Shown: positions 33,509 to 45,299, numbered from the stretch's first letter. The stretch: DNA of 64,000 nt from Diphasiastrum complanatum (GCA_029204225.1 CM055095.1:11319506-11383505); one strand, 5' to 3'. Notes: generated from the sequence alone by a model not told the origin. Program-made: numbers and translations.

Positions 33509-34060
33509 AGTGTTGCCCATTCAAAGTTTCATCAACATGGTGAAACAATGATTATGGCAATGAAGACTCTTTCTCATTTTTTTGGAGGACATAATTTCAA
33601 TAGGGTGCATAGAATAATTTTTGTTGAAATTCCATGATCGGATCATCACATTTTGCATTGTATGTGCGTATGTTGATATGCGTAAGTATGAAAACTATGA
33701 GCTCCTGGATCCGTATGAATGAAGGAAACTGTTGCATGATTCTAAATTGCAACTTTCATTAATGAAAGTGTCGGAAACAGAGTAGACATTACAGAACCAA
33801 GCTTTGTAATATTTTTCATTTAATATACAAAATATTTTTGTATGTTTGTTACCTATTGGCTTGTATAAATTTGCATGCTTTTTGAAATTTTTTATAATCC
33901 GTTGATTTTGTATTATGACGAATTAGGACTATTATGTAAAACCATTGGAAAAGTTGCAATATATAGTTGTGCTTTGTGCTACTCCCACCAAGCAAGACCT
34001 GCAGGTAGCCATCCAACATGAGTAACAGAAAAGGACCAACTCCTAAAGCTGCAACATGGA
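33509..34060 (-). repeat. Flank of the host retroelement, copy A
   Basis: Matches 50324-49760 (copy B) and 62528-63055 (copy C). The copia LTR start abuts the same GTTGCCCATTCAAAGTTTCA in all three, so all descend from one insertion. Homology ends near the CTGCAACATGGAGATG stretch. Confidence 0.8.
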
Positions 34061-34665
34061 GATGTCTTCTAATATTCATAGTATTTTTCTTTTTTTATGT
34101 TTCTCTTTTTCCAATGTTGTGTTAAAACCAACTTGACTCAAATTTGTTGGGCATGGTCCAAATGCATGATACCATCAATTCCTCCGGTCGCACATCCTCT
34201 GAACAAGGTTTTTGATGGCGTGCAAATACAAGAGACAACTGGGGATGAGTCAACTATCCCTAATGTATAGAAAATAATAGATATACACATAGCATACATA
34301 TTAAAAATATTGATGCCCAATGTGGGCTCTCCTTGATTGGAATAAATATTTTATACATGTTTTTCTCAGAAGCTGCCTCACATTCTCAAAGAAATTAAAC
34401 ATGGTAGGAAATCTTCGATAATTTATAGATCTAGATTCAAATAAGTGTCGAGATGATGCATGTTTAGATCTAGATTCAAACGATTTAGAGTCAAATGTGT
34501 TAATTAAAATACCCAAACCTTGCAGTTATGTCATATTTCATAATCAAAACCCTAACAATGAATCCATGTCAAATTTGTGTCCATTTCACATAGAGCATAC
34601 CTAATATCATTCTATTTCAATCTCGTTAGAGTTAAATGCATTACTTAAGCTAGCTAAACCTTGCA
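34061..34665. other. No recognised gene
   Basis: AT-rich sequence with short frames only; nothing recognised. Confidence 0.5.
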
Positions 34666-35671
34666 GTTGTGTCTTATTTCATAATGTCACCTCATATGCC
34701 CTCCCTACTGCGTGTAGGGTTTTCATATCAAGGGAAGATTAGAACCTTGTCTTTAATGGGAGAAAAGTAAGGGCTACACACCTTAGGATTGGGAATTCTA
34801 ACTACTATTAAACTATTTCACGATGACTAAATTTTAATCTATCCAGTAAACAATAAATTACAAAAATACTACATTGCTATGCACAAAATGACGGTCATCA
34901 ACTAATTTGATTATGTTAGGTAAAAACAAATTTTCATGAACTTGAACTATATTCAACTAGTACAAAAAATGAAACAACACAAATTGCTGGGTATCGAAGA
35001 TGATTTTCATGATACTACTGTATGATATAAGTTATCGTTGACCCTCTTGAAACACATAGACGACTTTATAATCGACGAGGGTGAAACATACCTCCCAGGC
35101 AGGAACGAATCAATTTGTCACAACATTATCTAGAACACCCCCGCGTAGGCCATCTCTTGAAACACACGGACCTTGGGAGACGACACCTAGCAAACAAGGT
35201 GCCTCGGTCCCCTAAGCACTATGAGAAAAATAGTCAGCACTCATCTTGATCAATGCTAAAAAACATTCAGGCACGACACTACTTCTCCCACTGGTATTGA
35301 CATATTTAATGACACAAACCAAATACAATCAAGATGTAAGGATTATCATCTCTACATATCAGCAAAATTTAAATCTTCACATTTGACTTATTGTCTTTTG
35401 CAAACATTTGGGTAGAGGACGGTTGAAACTATACTTGATGAAGAATTGGTAATGGTCATTGGAGTGGCCAACATGAATATCTACTTCTAATGAAAGTTTT
35501 TACTAATGGTTGCAAGCTAGGTGGAAGAGGAAAGTCAGACAAAGAACCTAGAATGTCTTTTGACACATCAACAATGCGTAGGAATTTGCAATTATCTTCC
35601 TTTAACGGAAGAAAACAAGGGCTACACACCTTCCTAGAATTGGGAGTGTTGGTTACCTTTAACTCTTTCAT

Positions 35672-35672
<1 letters not shown>

Positions 35673-35720
<48 letters not shown>
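35673..35720. repeat. (TC)n microsatellite
   Basis: A pure tract of about 48 bp, orthologous to 6275-6329. Confidence 0.97.
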
Positions 35721-35724
<4 letters not shown>

Positions 35725-35774
35725 TGTGAATGAGTCTATTATGGGTGATTGGAACTGGAAATCAAAATTAACTA

Positions 35775-35943
35775 CATCTAATCATTCTATTTGGATTTTT
35801 TCTCTTAGAAGCAAGTGAGAGATTAACTTCATCTAATCATTCTATTCGGATTTTTCCTTTTATAAGCAAGTGAGAGATTAACTTCATCTAATTATTCTAT
35901 TTGGATTTTTTCTTTTAGAAGCAAGTGAGAGATTAACTTCAAA
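35775..35943. repeat. Three tandem copies of a 55 bp unit
   Basis: The unit ATCTAATCATTCTATTTGGA..GCAAGTGAGAGATTAACTTC occurs at about 35775, 35831 and 35885. The first block copy (6383-6445) has a single unit, so the triplication arose in this copy. Confidence 0.85.
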
Positions 35944-36016
35944 GTATCGTGGCACTCATCCTATCACTCAATCTTTATTGGCCAAACTATACTTGAAGTG
36001 TCATAAGGGTCAAAGA

Positions 36017-36235
36017 TTAAAGCATTTCCAAAAAACACTTTAAAGAGTTCACCTCTCGTACTCTTGAATTCTCTGTGTGCACTCCATTGGCCCAAATACG
36101 ATCGTTGACAATCCTCCTTGTCCGAATCCTAAGGCCTTTGCATTGTGTGCATGTACATGGTATCCTCTCATCATATTCTGGTTGGAACTGGTCCCATAAT
36201 CCAATTGCAAATTGCACAAATTCTTTCATTGTCAT
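36017..36235 (-). pseudogene. CACTA transposase-associated domain exon, copy 2
   Basis: 72 residues, starting MTMKEFVQFAIGLWDQFQPE with ERIPCTCTQCKGLRIRTRRI. Only a few residues differ from 6516-6734, and the frame is intact. It has no catalytic partner in the block. Confidence 0.6.
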
Positions 36236-36716
36236 TCAAGTGAAAATTGACAATAATATGTGACGAATTGTAACATCTGACAAAAATTGACAAAATAGTC
36301 TTTGTACATTTAGTGCATTTGCAACCTTCTAAAAAAAATTATACACTCATATTCAAATAACAAATAAAGTGCAATTGATGTCAACATCAATAACAATATA
36401 TACTTGTTGTTGCGATCATGAGATGAATCGCTATTTGATGATGATGACATTGTCGATGACATATACACACTGTAGTCAATCACTCTATACAACATCATAA
36501 GTAATCATTATGAGACCGTATGTATTGAACAAATTATAATAAAATTTGTTAAAGACATGCCAACATCTAATATATGTATATTCTACTTATGCTTAATGTA
36601 AATCTAATATTCTAGTAACATTGCTATCAAGAAAATTGCTTGGGTGGGGCAACACATGACGAGCAATCAAAATGAGATTCATACTGACAAATGTTAGACA
36701 TCAGTAGATAGTGCAC

Positions 36717-37600
36717 GCATGCCTATCCGTTCAGGAGTAAGTTGTGATCCAACTTGTACAATTTTTTTCGGTTCTCCTGGTTCGGCAAGATTCATTAGCT
36801 GTGTCCTAGCTGGGCCATCGTAAACCTCTTTAGATTCCAGCATGTGTTCTTCAGGTTCACGATGTGCTTTAGGTAACATGATAACCACATCATCTAGTGT
36901 ATAACATTTAAAATGCTCAGCCATATCATGTTGGACTACATCTGCTTGTTCTTTTTCGAAAGGACTTGACTTGGATCTTCGCTTAGCCTTCTTAGCAGGA
37001 ATTGATTGTGGAGGTGATCATCATCGACTTTACCTTTGCCTTTATCTAATAAGGGTGGCACTTTCTTTGAATCAATCTTTTGAGGGAGATTTTCCCATTT
37101 TAGGGCCGTATTATAATGTTGCTTAGCTTGTTTCTTCATCATCGATCCTGTGATCCTATGTTTCTCCAATATAACTGCTTTGGGAGGTTTTATTATTGGT
37201 TCTTCAGGAACATTACCCACTCCAAATCTGATTGGATCCATATGATTTAGAATCAGCTCATCCGTAAGTTCAGCATTGCCATCATACGTCGAGGCATGAC
37301 TCACAAGAATAAGTTCATCCTCAATCGGATCTGGAATAGGTTCTATTGATATCCAGGTGTACGTTCAGTTTCGTCTTGATTATAGTACCAATCTTGTGCT
37401 ACGCCTGTTAAGGCCATAGGAAACATGTTAAGTTTATCTTGAGGATAAATCTCGCCATAGACTTCACAAGATTCAGCATAGATCTAAAAAAATCTAACTG
37501 GATCTGTTAATCCATTATATTTGGGTAGATCCAATCGGGGTGCTCTTCTAACAATGATTGGATTGACTTTTTATTGAATACCTCAAGGGGAAGCCATCTT
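36717..37600 (-). pseudogene. Ty3/gypsy gag start and pol linker fragment
   Basis: From about 37590 downwards the minus strand reads the gag start seen intact at 43952 (IIVRRAPRLDLPKYNGL, then a capsid part LxMFPMALTG, WYYNQDET). At about 37330 it jumps to a pol-like frame, 37304-36936 (DELILNHMDPIRFGVGN, ILEKHRITGSMMKKQAKQHY). It then runs to 36924-36694, which has YDGPARTQLMNLAEPGEPKK then IVQVGSQLTPERIG, the linker just before gypsy reverse transcriptase. Most of gag, the protease and all of RT are missing. It is truncated at the fusion with the 36716 block. Confidence 0.8.
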
Positions 37601-39043
37601 CTCAGATTCAAATCAAGCAGACAATGAGATTGGATCTAGATTTTCAATCAAAACTACCTTAGATCAGATTTGCTTGATTTATTTTTCTTTTCAAGAATTT
37701 GATTCTATATCATGAAAAAGATTTCAAAATTCGATCAACCGATATCTCTCAAAAATGATAAATTTTTCAGAATCCAAATCAGAATATATTATATTTGACC
37801 CAAATTTTGAGAGACTTGATCTGGAAGATCAGAAACTAAAAATAGGACTGGCGAAGATTCCCTAGGTGAAGGTTGGCTTGGCGAAGGTTCAACAGTGCTA
37901 TTTTTGAAAAAAAATATCTCTGATCAATTTTTCTGACAATTTCTTGGGAAATAACCTTCGCCGACCTTTCAGATGAAAGATCTGACAAAGATAAAACTAT
38001 GGAAAATTGAATGAAGATTTCTTACACAAGAAAATACAGTTTCTATACTTTGGCGAGGGTAAAAATCAAGATTTTTTGTGATCTGATCAAGAAGAATCTT
38101 TGTTGAACTCAAAAATAGTATTTTACTATAGATAAAATGTTTTGGAAACTCGGCGAAGGTTCTGGCAAAGGATCAAGAGTAATACTGATAATTTTGCAAA
38201 AAAATATCTTTTTTGACAAAAATATGGCAATATGACAACTGATTCTCTGAAAACCTTTTTATTTTTCGTATTATTCTTCGTCGACCTCGCAGTAGATAGA
38301 TTTGAATTACACCTAATCCCAATACATCGGACAAAGGTTATTTTTCTATTTTTTTAGGGTTTTGATTATTTTTTGTTGTTCTTTGACGGTTTTTCTGATG
38401 TTTCTAAAAATCTGGTGAGAATTAATCTTCGCCCTTCAAAGTGACTTTTTTGGCAAAAATATGCCAATATGACAATTGATCCTCTGAAAACCTTTTTATT
38501 TTTGGTATTATTCTTCATCGACCTAGCAGTAGATAGATCTGAATCACACCTAAGCACAGTGCATCGGGCGAAGGTTATTTTTCTGTTTTATTAGGGTTTT
38601 GGTTATTTTTTGTTGTTTTTTAATGATTTCTTTGATGTTTCTAGAAATCTGCTGGGAGTTAATCTTCGCCCTTCAAACTGAAGGTTCTATAAACAAAACC
38701 GAAGGTGTTCGCAACTCGGTGAAGGTTTCCTGATAGAGGACAAAAATTTCTAAGCTTTGATCACACTTTTTGTCTCTTTTTGACCAAATCTAACAAATTT
38801 GATCGATTTTTGTTATTTTTTCTGATATCTCAGATCCAAATGGATCTTAAGATTGGTGATGTGAATAGCTTTCCCTATTTAACAATCATATTAGATTTCA
38901 AACAAGCAAATCCACTCAAATCAAGCAAAATCAATCCCAAACTAACCCTAAAATGCAGATCTAACACTATTCATGCCACGACAAGATGCCTAATGCAAGC
39001 TAACCATCCAACAAGCATGCTGCAAACTGAAAAATTGGCATAG
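37601..39043 (-). other. Gypsy 5' leader with CTTCGCC motifs and a tandem duplication
   Basis: Untranslated leader between the primer-binding site and gag on the minus strand, homologous to 43173-43951. The word GGCGAAGGTT (or CTTCGCC) occurs about a dozen times. A 237 bp unit is tandemly repeated at 38210-38446 and 38447-38683, which makes this leader longer than the plus-strand one. No frame is conserved. Confidence 0.7.
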
Positions 39044-39066
39044 CTCCCCGACAACGGTGCCAAAAT
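39044..39066 (-). other. Gypsy primer-binding site
   Basis: On the minus strand TTTTGGCACCGTTGTCGGGG follows the LTR end CACTACA. It matches the TGGCGCCGTTGCCGGGGA primer site known from plant Athila/Tat-type gypsy elements, with two changes. Confidence 0.8.
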
Positions 39067-39510
39067 TGTAGTGGGTTTCTTTCCTTGCCTAACCTGAATC
39101 CAAGATCTAGTCAATCTATCATCATAGAGACAAAGCTAGATGTCACGCGTAGGTTCGTTCCCATGAGAGCAATAGTTTTAGTTCAGATTTCAGCATGAAT
39201 GGAAGATCCAAACTCTGACTCTACATCCATTAACCCTATTCTTTAACACTACGATCCATTAACTCTACGATCCACAACAAAGATAGCTTACAGTTCCTCT
39301 CTCTCTCTTTCTCTTTCATAAAAAGTATGATAACATGAAATCCCAATAACAATCAGATCCAAAAAGACCTAAAGTCCTTTTATTGGCTTTTAACTAATCA
39401 ATCAAATAACTATGTGATCATCGGGTTGGACTTACACACGCAGGGTGCCAAATCCCTCTCACTTATTAAATAGGGTTAGGTTTGCCTTGGGATATGCAAA
39501 CCCTGCAACA
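39067..39510 (-). repeat. Gypsy LTR 2 (internally deleted, 444 bp)
   Basis: Starts TGTTGCAGGGTTTGC at 39510 and ends CCACTACA at 39067, next to the primer-binding site. About 290 bp of the middle, including the CTACTATAAGAAG promoter, is missing compared with LTR 1, so it should be promoterless. Confidence 0.85.
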
Positions 39511-40222
39511 TTATTGGGTTTCTTTCATTGTCTAACCTGAATTCTAGATCTAGTCAATCTAGCATCATAGAGATGGAGTTAGTTGTCACGTGTAGGTTCG
39601 TTCCCATGAGAGCGATAGTTTTAGTTCAGATTTCAGCATGAATGGAAGATCCAAACTCTAACTCTACATCCATTAACCCTATTTTTTAACACTATGGTCC
39701 ATTAACTCTACGATCCACAACAAAGATAGCTTACACTTCCTCTCTCTCTCTTTCTTTCTCATAAAAAGTATAATAACATGAAATCCCAATAACAATCAGA
39801 TCCAACAATTAGCAAAAATCCAAGAAAGCATGAGAGATGGAAAAGGAAATAAGAAGAGCAAGGAATTTCATGAACCCATATTGAAACGAGAAAATGAACA
39901 TTAGGAGCAACTCGAGTTGGTCCCTTCTTATAGTAGAGAGGAGACCCCTGGCCTTTGAATCCTATTAGTCCATTCTTGTCTCTCTTTTTATTCAAATTTT
40001 AAAAAAGTGTGGGAACCATCAAAATTGTCGGGAAACCCAACTTTATTCACTAACCTCACATTTAGGCCCTGCGACATTAAAAGTCTCGCAAAAAGGCCTA
40101 AAGTCCATTTATTGACTTTTAAGTAATCAATCAAATAGCTATGTGATCATCGGGTTGGATTTACACCCTCTCACTTATTAACTAGGCTTAGGGTTGCCTT
40201 GGGATCCACAAACCCTCCAACA
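39511..40222 (-). repeat. Gypsy LTR 1, joined head to tail to LTR 2
   Basis: Starts TGTTGGAGGGTTTGTGG at 40222 after a polypurine-like GGTGGGGGATAA and runs about 712 bp directly into LTR 2 with the border GAAACCCAATAA/TGTTGC. It contains the TATA box and the GA-rich run. The LTR-LTR border is like those in the 53-59 kb array. Confidence 0.85.
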
Positions 40223-40229
40223 TTATCCC

Positions 40230-40760
40230 CCACCAAAACTGGTGGTGGTCCCATGGCACCTGCAATTTGAAGTTATGGGGGACTTTTATTGGCTTCGCGT
40301 CGAATCTTGATTAAATGGTGCTGCACCTTCTCCATAAAATCGAGGCGTGCAATATTAAAATCCAAATTGTGTGGCATAAAACAATGGTGGGCTCCGGCAA
40401 TCCACAATAATTTTGATCTTAGAATAACATGTGGCAATACCATGTCTCGATATCACATGTCCAAGCACAACTCCATGGATACCCGTATCTGACATTTTTT
40501 TGGATTTAGAGAAATCTAATATTTGCGACATCTTTCATATACTTTCTCCAATTGATAGTGTGCTCAATCTCATAAATGAAATCGGCATCAAGCAATCTTT
40601 GAAGTTATTTCTTTATTATGTCCACCACATTAGGATTAAAGTGATAGAACTTTGTAACCTTTGGAACTGCATCAGGTACAAAAGGTATGGTATGTTCAAT
40701 CATTGATGTCGAAATACCCTTCAGATCTTGATAACTCCATGCAAAGCAATTGTGATACTT
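40230..40760 (-). pseudogene. Ty3/gypsy reverse transcriptase remnant
   Basis: The minus strand reads KVTKFYHFNPNVVDIIKK, then LQRLLDADFIYEIEHT, the family's KEEIQKLLDAGFIYEIEHT motif just before the RT core. It jumps to GHVISRHGIATCYSKIKIIV, the region after the catalytic palm, so the YxDD core is deleted. It ends at the polypurine tract and LTR 1. It is thus the 3' end of one gypsy copy, followed through the LTR pair by the 5' end of another. Confidence 0.7.
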
Positions 40761-42009
40761 AATAAGTAACATGCGTAGAGCTTGATACTGTTCAAGAGTA
40801 ATTTTTAATATTTCAAAATCTTATGGAGGCGTTGTGCTTTGAGCATTAACACAAAAAAAAATGTCATATGCAACACACAATGCTACATGTCCATCTCATA
40901 AGTACATATTATTTCATAAATACTACAATATAAATACCTGTTTCGAGACATTTCTTCAACAGATGACATATTCATTGGTTGATCGTGATAAAGATATTTG
41001 ATCTGTAATATACGAACAAAATTAATATCAAATCTTATTGAAGTACACATGAAATTGACAGAATACAAATTACATACAATTTCACAAAGAATTAATTCTC
41101 TGAAACCATGCTCTTGGTGATTGTTTCAATCCATACAATGGTTTATAGAGTTTCCACACCATATGCTCATTGCCATTTGAGTGTGAGAAATTGCCAAAAA
41201 TTGGCAAATCTAGCTTGATCAAAACCATCTAGATTGCAGATAGGTGGGTCCCACATTTGTGATTCCATGTTCCCACGTGCGTAGGCAACCCTAGATAGGA
41301 TGGATATCATTCATATGGTTTGTTTGGTCATAATTCCTAAATTATAAGATCAAATTCCTTGAATCATGGAGGTGGATAACCAACCTAGCCACCACAAGGA
41401 TTAGGTAGATTAACAAATTAGGACAAAAAATGGTCAATCATATTTTATATTACATGCTGGATTTTCACTTAAATTGAGGTGGGGAAGAGCCTTTTGTATA
41501 TACAATCCATCTCTCATAGTAATTCCTAATAATCGCATAGTCCTAGAATCTTTCGGATTTTCTAAGATATACCCAATCATCAACTCCAAAAATCTTTGGG
41601 AGATCTCTTAAAATTGGCATAGTGCTTAGCTCTGTCTTGAGCACTACGCATAATATCACATGCCAATTGCAACAATTCTTACATATCATGTGGGAAATCT
41701 ACAACTTTCTAGATTTAATAGACTTCGTCTCCACATTCACTAGAGATCTAGGTTGGAAATCATACATAAGCATAAACGAACTATAACATGTAGTAGAGAA
41801 TATTTTCTACTACTATCACTCAAACTCAATTAAAAAGTACTGGAGCCTTCAGATTTTCATATTTGATTGCTCTAGGTTGTAAGATCCTAATTTTCTAATC
41901 TAGATAAAGATTTGGTGACTAATTTTGCATTGGATATGTGTGTCAATCAATCATTCACTCATGGAGCTTTAAGTAGGCTCATTTACAGTCCTTTGCACTA
42001 TATTTTCAG
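40761..42009. other. Mostly unassigned, with a 20-codon copia RT remnant
   Basis: On the minus strand 41150-41088 reads LYKPLYGLKQSPRAWFQRI, a hallmark of copia reverse transcriptase (LYGLKQSPRAWY). Nothing else of that element is visible. At 41000-40936 on the minus strand, IKYLYHDQPMNMSSVEEMSR is bounded by TTACAG and an AACAG/GTATTT border, possibly an exon, but too short to judge. The rest is featureless. Confidence 0.45.
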
Positions 42010-42030
42010 CATGGTTTTAGAGCCAAGTAC
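42010..42030 (+). other. Copia-type primer-binding site remnant
   Basis: TTTCAGCATGGTTTTAGAGC resembles the LTR end plus TGGTATCAGAGC (initiator-Met tRNA site) with two changes, followed by a leader-like GGGGGTGAGTTCAAATC. No LTR pair is fixed. Confidence 0.45.
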
Positions 42031-42576
42031 AAGAGGATAATCATTGATCAAAGGACTATCCATTGTTGCTAGAAATCTAGTCTTGAGGGGGTGAGTTCAA
42101 ATCAAGTTTTGGGTTGAAGATTTGGGATTCAGACTTGGTGAGGGTCGGTAGCTGTACTGCCCACACCTGTAGACAACAATTTTATTTTGTGTAATTTTGA
42201 TTAGTTTTTTGGTACATGGACATAACATTCTTTCCCCCTTGAACTACGTTTGTCATCAAAAGTGAAAACTAGGCCCAGATCTACTTTATGCTTTCAAATC
42301 TTTCCCACAAATCATCATCCTCAATCCAATCCTTCCACCTAATCCAACACTCAGAGACATTAGAGGAGTTCTAAATCCAAAAAGACCCTTTGTAAAGATT
42401 CTTTTTATATTTTTTCTCAAATGTTTCTTACACATGGACCAATCAAAACACTCAAATATGAAATCTACGTAACGTAACTTTTTGAGTCCACATTTTGACT
42501 CCATACTAAAAATGGCATAACTTTTTAGTGGTAAGTTCAAATTTAGCGGAGTTTGGTGCATTGGAAAGCGCTTATT

Positions 42577-43149
42577 ACATAGTTATTTGATTGATTATTA
42601 AAAGTCAATAAAAGGGACTTTTGGCTTTTTTGCGAGACTTTTGATGTCGCAGGGCCTAAATGTCAAGTTAGTGAATAAAGTTGGGTTTTCCTCCAATTTT
42701 GATGGTACCCACACTTTTTTGAAATTTGAATAAAAAGAGAGGCAATAATGGACCAATACGATTCAGAGGCCAGGATCCTCCTCTCTACTATAAGAAGGGA
42801 CCAACTCGAGTTGCCCCTGATGTTCATTTTCTCGTTTCATCAAAACAGATTGGTTCTCTTCAGAAATGGATTGATGAATGTCCTTGCTCTTCTTCTTTCC
42901 TTTTCCATCTCTCATGCTTTCTTTGGATTTTTGCTAATTGTTGGATCTGATTGCTATTGGAATTTCATGTTATTATACTTTTTATGAGAGACAAAGAGAG
43001 AGAGAGGAATTGTAAGCTATCCTTGTTGTGGATCGTAGAGTTAATGGATCGTAGTGTTAAAAAATAGGGTTAATGGATGTAGAGTTAGAGTTTAGATCTA
43101 ATTGACTAGATCTTGGATTCAGATTAGGCAAGGAAAGAAATCCACTACA
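42577..43149 (+). repeat. Gypsy 5' LTR, 5' truncated
   Basis: Starts inside the LTR at ACATAGTTATTTGATTG and ends CCACTACA at 43149. The start region present in array units (TGTTGCAGGG..) is missing. Contains CTACTATAAGAAGGG, the GA-rich run and GTTAATGGATGTAGAG, all shared with the array units. Confidence 0.88.
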
Positions 43150-43172
43150 ATTTTGGCGCCTTTGCCGGGGAG
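43150..43172 (+). other. Gypsy primer-binding site
   Basis: ATTTTGGCGCCTTTGCCGGG directly after the LTR. It matches the Athila/Tat-type site TGGCGCCGTTGCCGGGGA with one change. Confidence 0.85.
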
Positions 43173-43951
43173 CTATGCCAATTTTTCAGTTTGTAGCATG
43201 ATTGTTGGATGGTTAGCTTGCATTAGGCATCTTGTCGTGGCATGAATAGTGTTAGATCTGTAATTTAGGGTTAGTTTGGGATTGATTTTGCTTGATTTGA
43301 GTGGATTTGCTTGTTTGAAATCTAATCTGATTGTTAAACAGCAAAAGCTATTCATATCACCAATCTTAATATCTATTTGGATCTGAGATATCAGAAAAAA
43401 TAAGAAAAATTGGTCAAATCTATTAGATTTGGTCAAAAAGAGGCAAAAAGTGTGATCAGAGCTTAGAAATTTTTATCCTCTTTTAGGAAACCTTCGCTGA
43501 GTTGTAGACACCTTCGGTTTTGTTTACAGAACCATCAGTTTGAAGGGCGAAGATTAATTCCCACCAGATTTTCCGAAACATCAGAAAAATTGTCAAAGAA
43601 CACCAAAAAATAATCATAAAAGTTGATCAGAGAGTTTTTTCCAAAAATAGCACTATTGAACCTTCGCCGAGCCAACATTCGCCTAGGGAACCTTCGCCAG
43701 TCCTATTTTTAGTTTCTGATTTTCCAGATCAACTCTCTCAAAATTTGGGTCAAATCTAATATATTCTTATTTGGATTTTGAGAAATTTATCATTTTTGAG
43801 AGGTATCGGTTGATCGAATTTCGAAATTTTTTTTATGATATAGAATCAGATTCTTGGAAAGAGAAATAAATCAAGCAAATCTGATATGAGATAGTTTTGA
43901 TTGAAAATTCTAAATCCAATCTCATTGTCTGCTTGATTTGAATCTGAGAAG
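43173..43951 (+). other. Gypsy 5' leader
   Basis: Homologous to the minus-strand leader at 37601-39043 but without the 237 bp duplication. CCTTCGCCGAG-like words recur. It ends at the gag ATG. Confidence 0.7.
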
Positions 43952-44760
43952 ATGGTTGCCCCTGGAGGTATTCCACAAGAAGTCAATCCAATCATTGTTA
44001 GAAGAGCACCCCGATTGGATCTACCCAAATATAATGGATTAATAGATCCCATTAGATTTCTTCTGATCTATGCTGAATCCCGTGGAGTCTATGGTGAGAT
44101 TTATCCTCAAGATAAACTTAAGCTATTTCCTATGGCCTTAACAGGCACAACACAAGATTGGTACTATAATCAAGACGAAACTGAGCATACAGATTGGGAG
44201 GTTGTAAAACGAGCCCTTATCACACGGTTGAAACCGCGATAGTTTATGGAAGACCCTTTCCTTCTGTTAAGTAAAATTAAAATGGAAAAGAGAGAAATGG
44301 TTTGAGATTACATTGAATGGGTGAAACGTCTTGAATCTGAATGCGAACATGAGCTGATTAACAAGAATGCCATGATTATGTGGTTTTTGTCAGGTCTACC
44401 TAAACGGATCAGACGTGAGCTGCAACACCATAATGAGTATGCACTCTTGCAAAATGCTATGGACGATGCAATTTGGGAGGAGGATGAAGATTCAGATGAT
44501 GAGCCAAATATCAGTATGTTGTCCTATACAGCAGGGCAGACTACTCCGACATCCACCACTATTGCATCAACGAATGCCAACGCTACTGTATAAATGATGC
44601 TTAATGAGTTCCAGAAACTTGGGAAGAACCCACAAAAACAAATGGAAAAGTCACAGTTGCAATTTGATGAGAAGATCAAAGCATTGGAAAATTTCCACGG
44701 GAATGCTCAAATCTAGATGTGTACTCAACCTCAAGTGGATGCAATAGTTCTATTGTCTTT
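43952..44760 (+). pseudogene. Ty3/gypsy gag
   Basis: Gag starts MVAPGGIPQEVNPIIVRRAP followed by LDLPKYNGLIDPIRF and LKLFPMALTGTTQDWY, the plant gypsy retrotransposon gag (capsid) pattern. A TAG interrupts at about 44240 after TRLKPR and another TGA follows near 44305. The frame then resumes WVKRLESECEHELINKNAMI with FLSGLPKRIRRELQHH. The C-terminus is acidic (EEDEDSDDEPNI) then Thr-rich. The frame ends at 44593, and a further readable stretch MMLNEFQKLGKNPQKQMEKS continues to about 44720. Protease and pol are absent downstream. It would encode capsid protein for particle assembly; two stops make it dead. Confidence 0.85.
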
Positions 44761-45299
44761 TTCTCATGAATTTACATATCTACCTTACTTCAGTGACTCA
44801 TGGTTGATTTAACCAATGAAACTTCTCCGATGCTAAAATATTTTTCTTTCACTCTTTTTTTTTTTCTTATGTCTATATACATATATATACATTGCTTACA
44901 ATATATATATATATATATTTTTTTTCTCTGACCCTCATCTTCATCATTTTTTTTTTTCAATCTCAGACTCCTAAATCACACAATTATGCCCCTTTTCAGA
45001 CAACATAGAGGATATGCCCATCTCAATGTAATATAGAGTGCAAGGAACATGGATGCAACCATCAAATAGGCATGAAGTGATGTCAATCATTTTGTGTCTA
45101 GAACAATGCAATTATGTCAGTGAGTGATTCTTTTCTCCACAACAAAGATATCCTCCTCTACTTGTAGGCTTTCTTGCAGAGACCAGTTCTAGGGGTACTC
45201 AGGGGTGGAGGTTGAAACATAACCATCTATCAGTAGGGGATTTGCATCTGCAAGGAATTTGTGTTGGAATATCTCAAATAATGTCCTTTTTTTCTTTGG
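44761..45299. other. AT-rich stretch with (AT)n tract
   Basis: Contains a (TA)n microsatellite at about 44875-44920. The rest may be decayed gypsy sequence; nothing clear. Confidence 0.5.

Larger units (their letters stand above)
34666..36716 (-). mobile_element. Internally deleted copy of the 2.9-7.5 kb block
   Basis: Collinear with 2880-7495 but missing about 3483-4710, 4886-5318, 5481-6199 and 6831-7104. The junctions carry only 2-3 bp of shared sequence. It keeps the CT tract (35673-35720), the transposase-associated domain (36017-36235) and the Ser-rich ORF (36310-36498). At 36716 it is cut and fused to a gypsy pol fragment at the shared letters CCTATC. Confidence 0.8.

Noticed and set aside
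42286-42561. Minus-strand frame of 91 residues before the gypsy LTR
   Set aside because: No motif, no second copy, and it overlaps a likely LTR or leader remnant.
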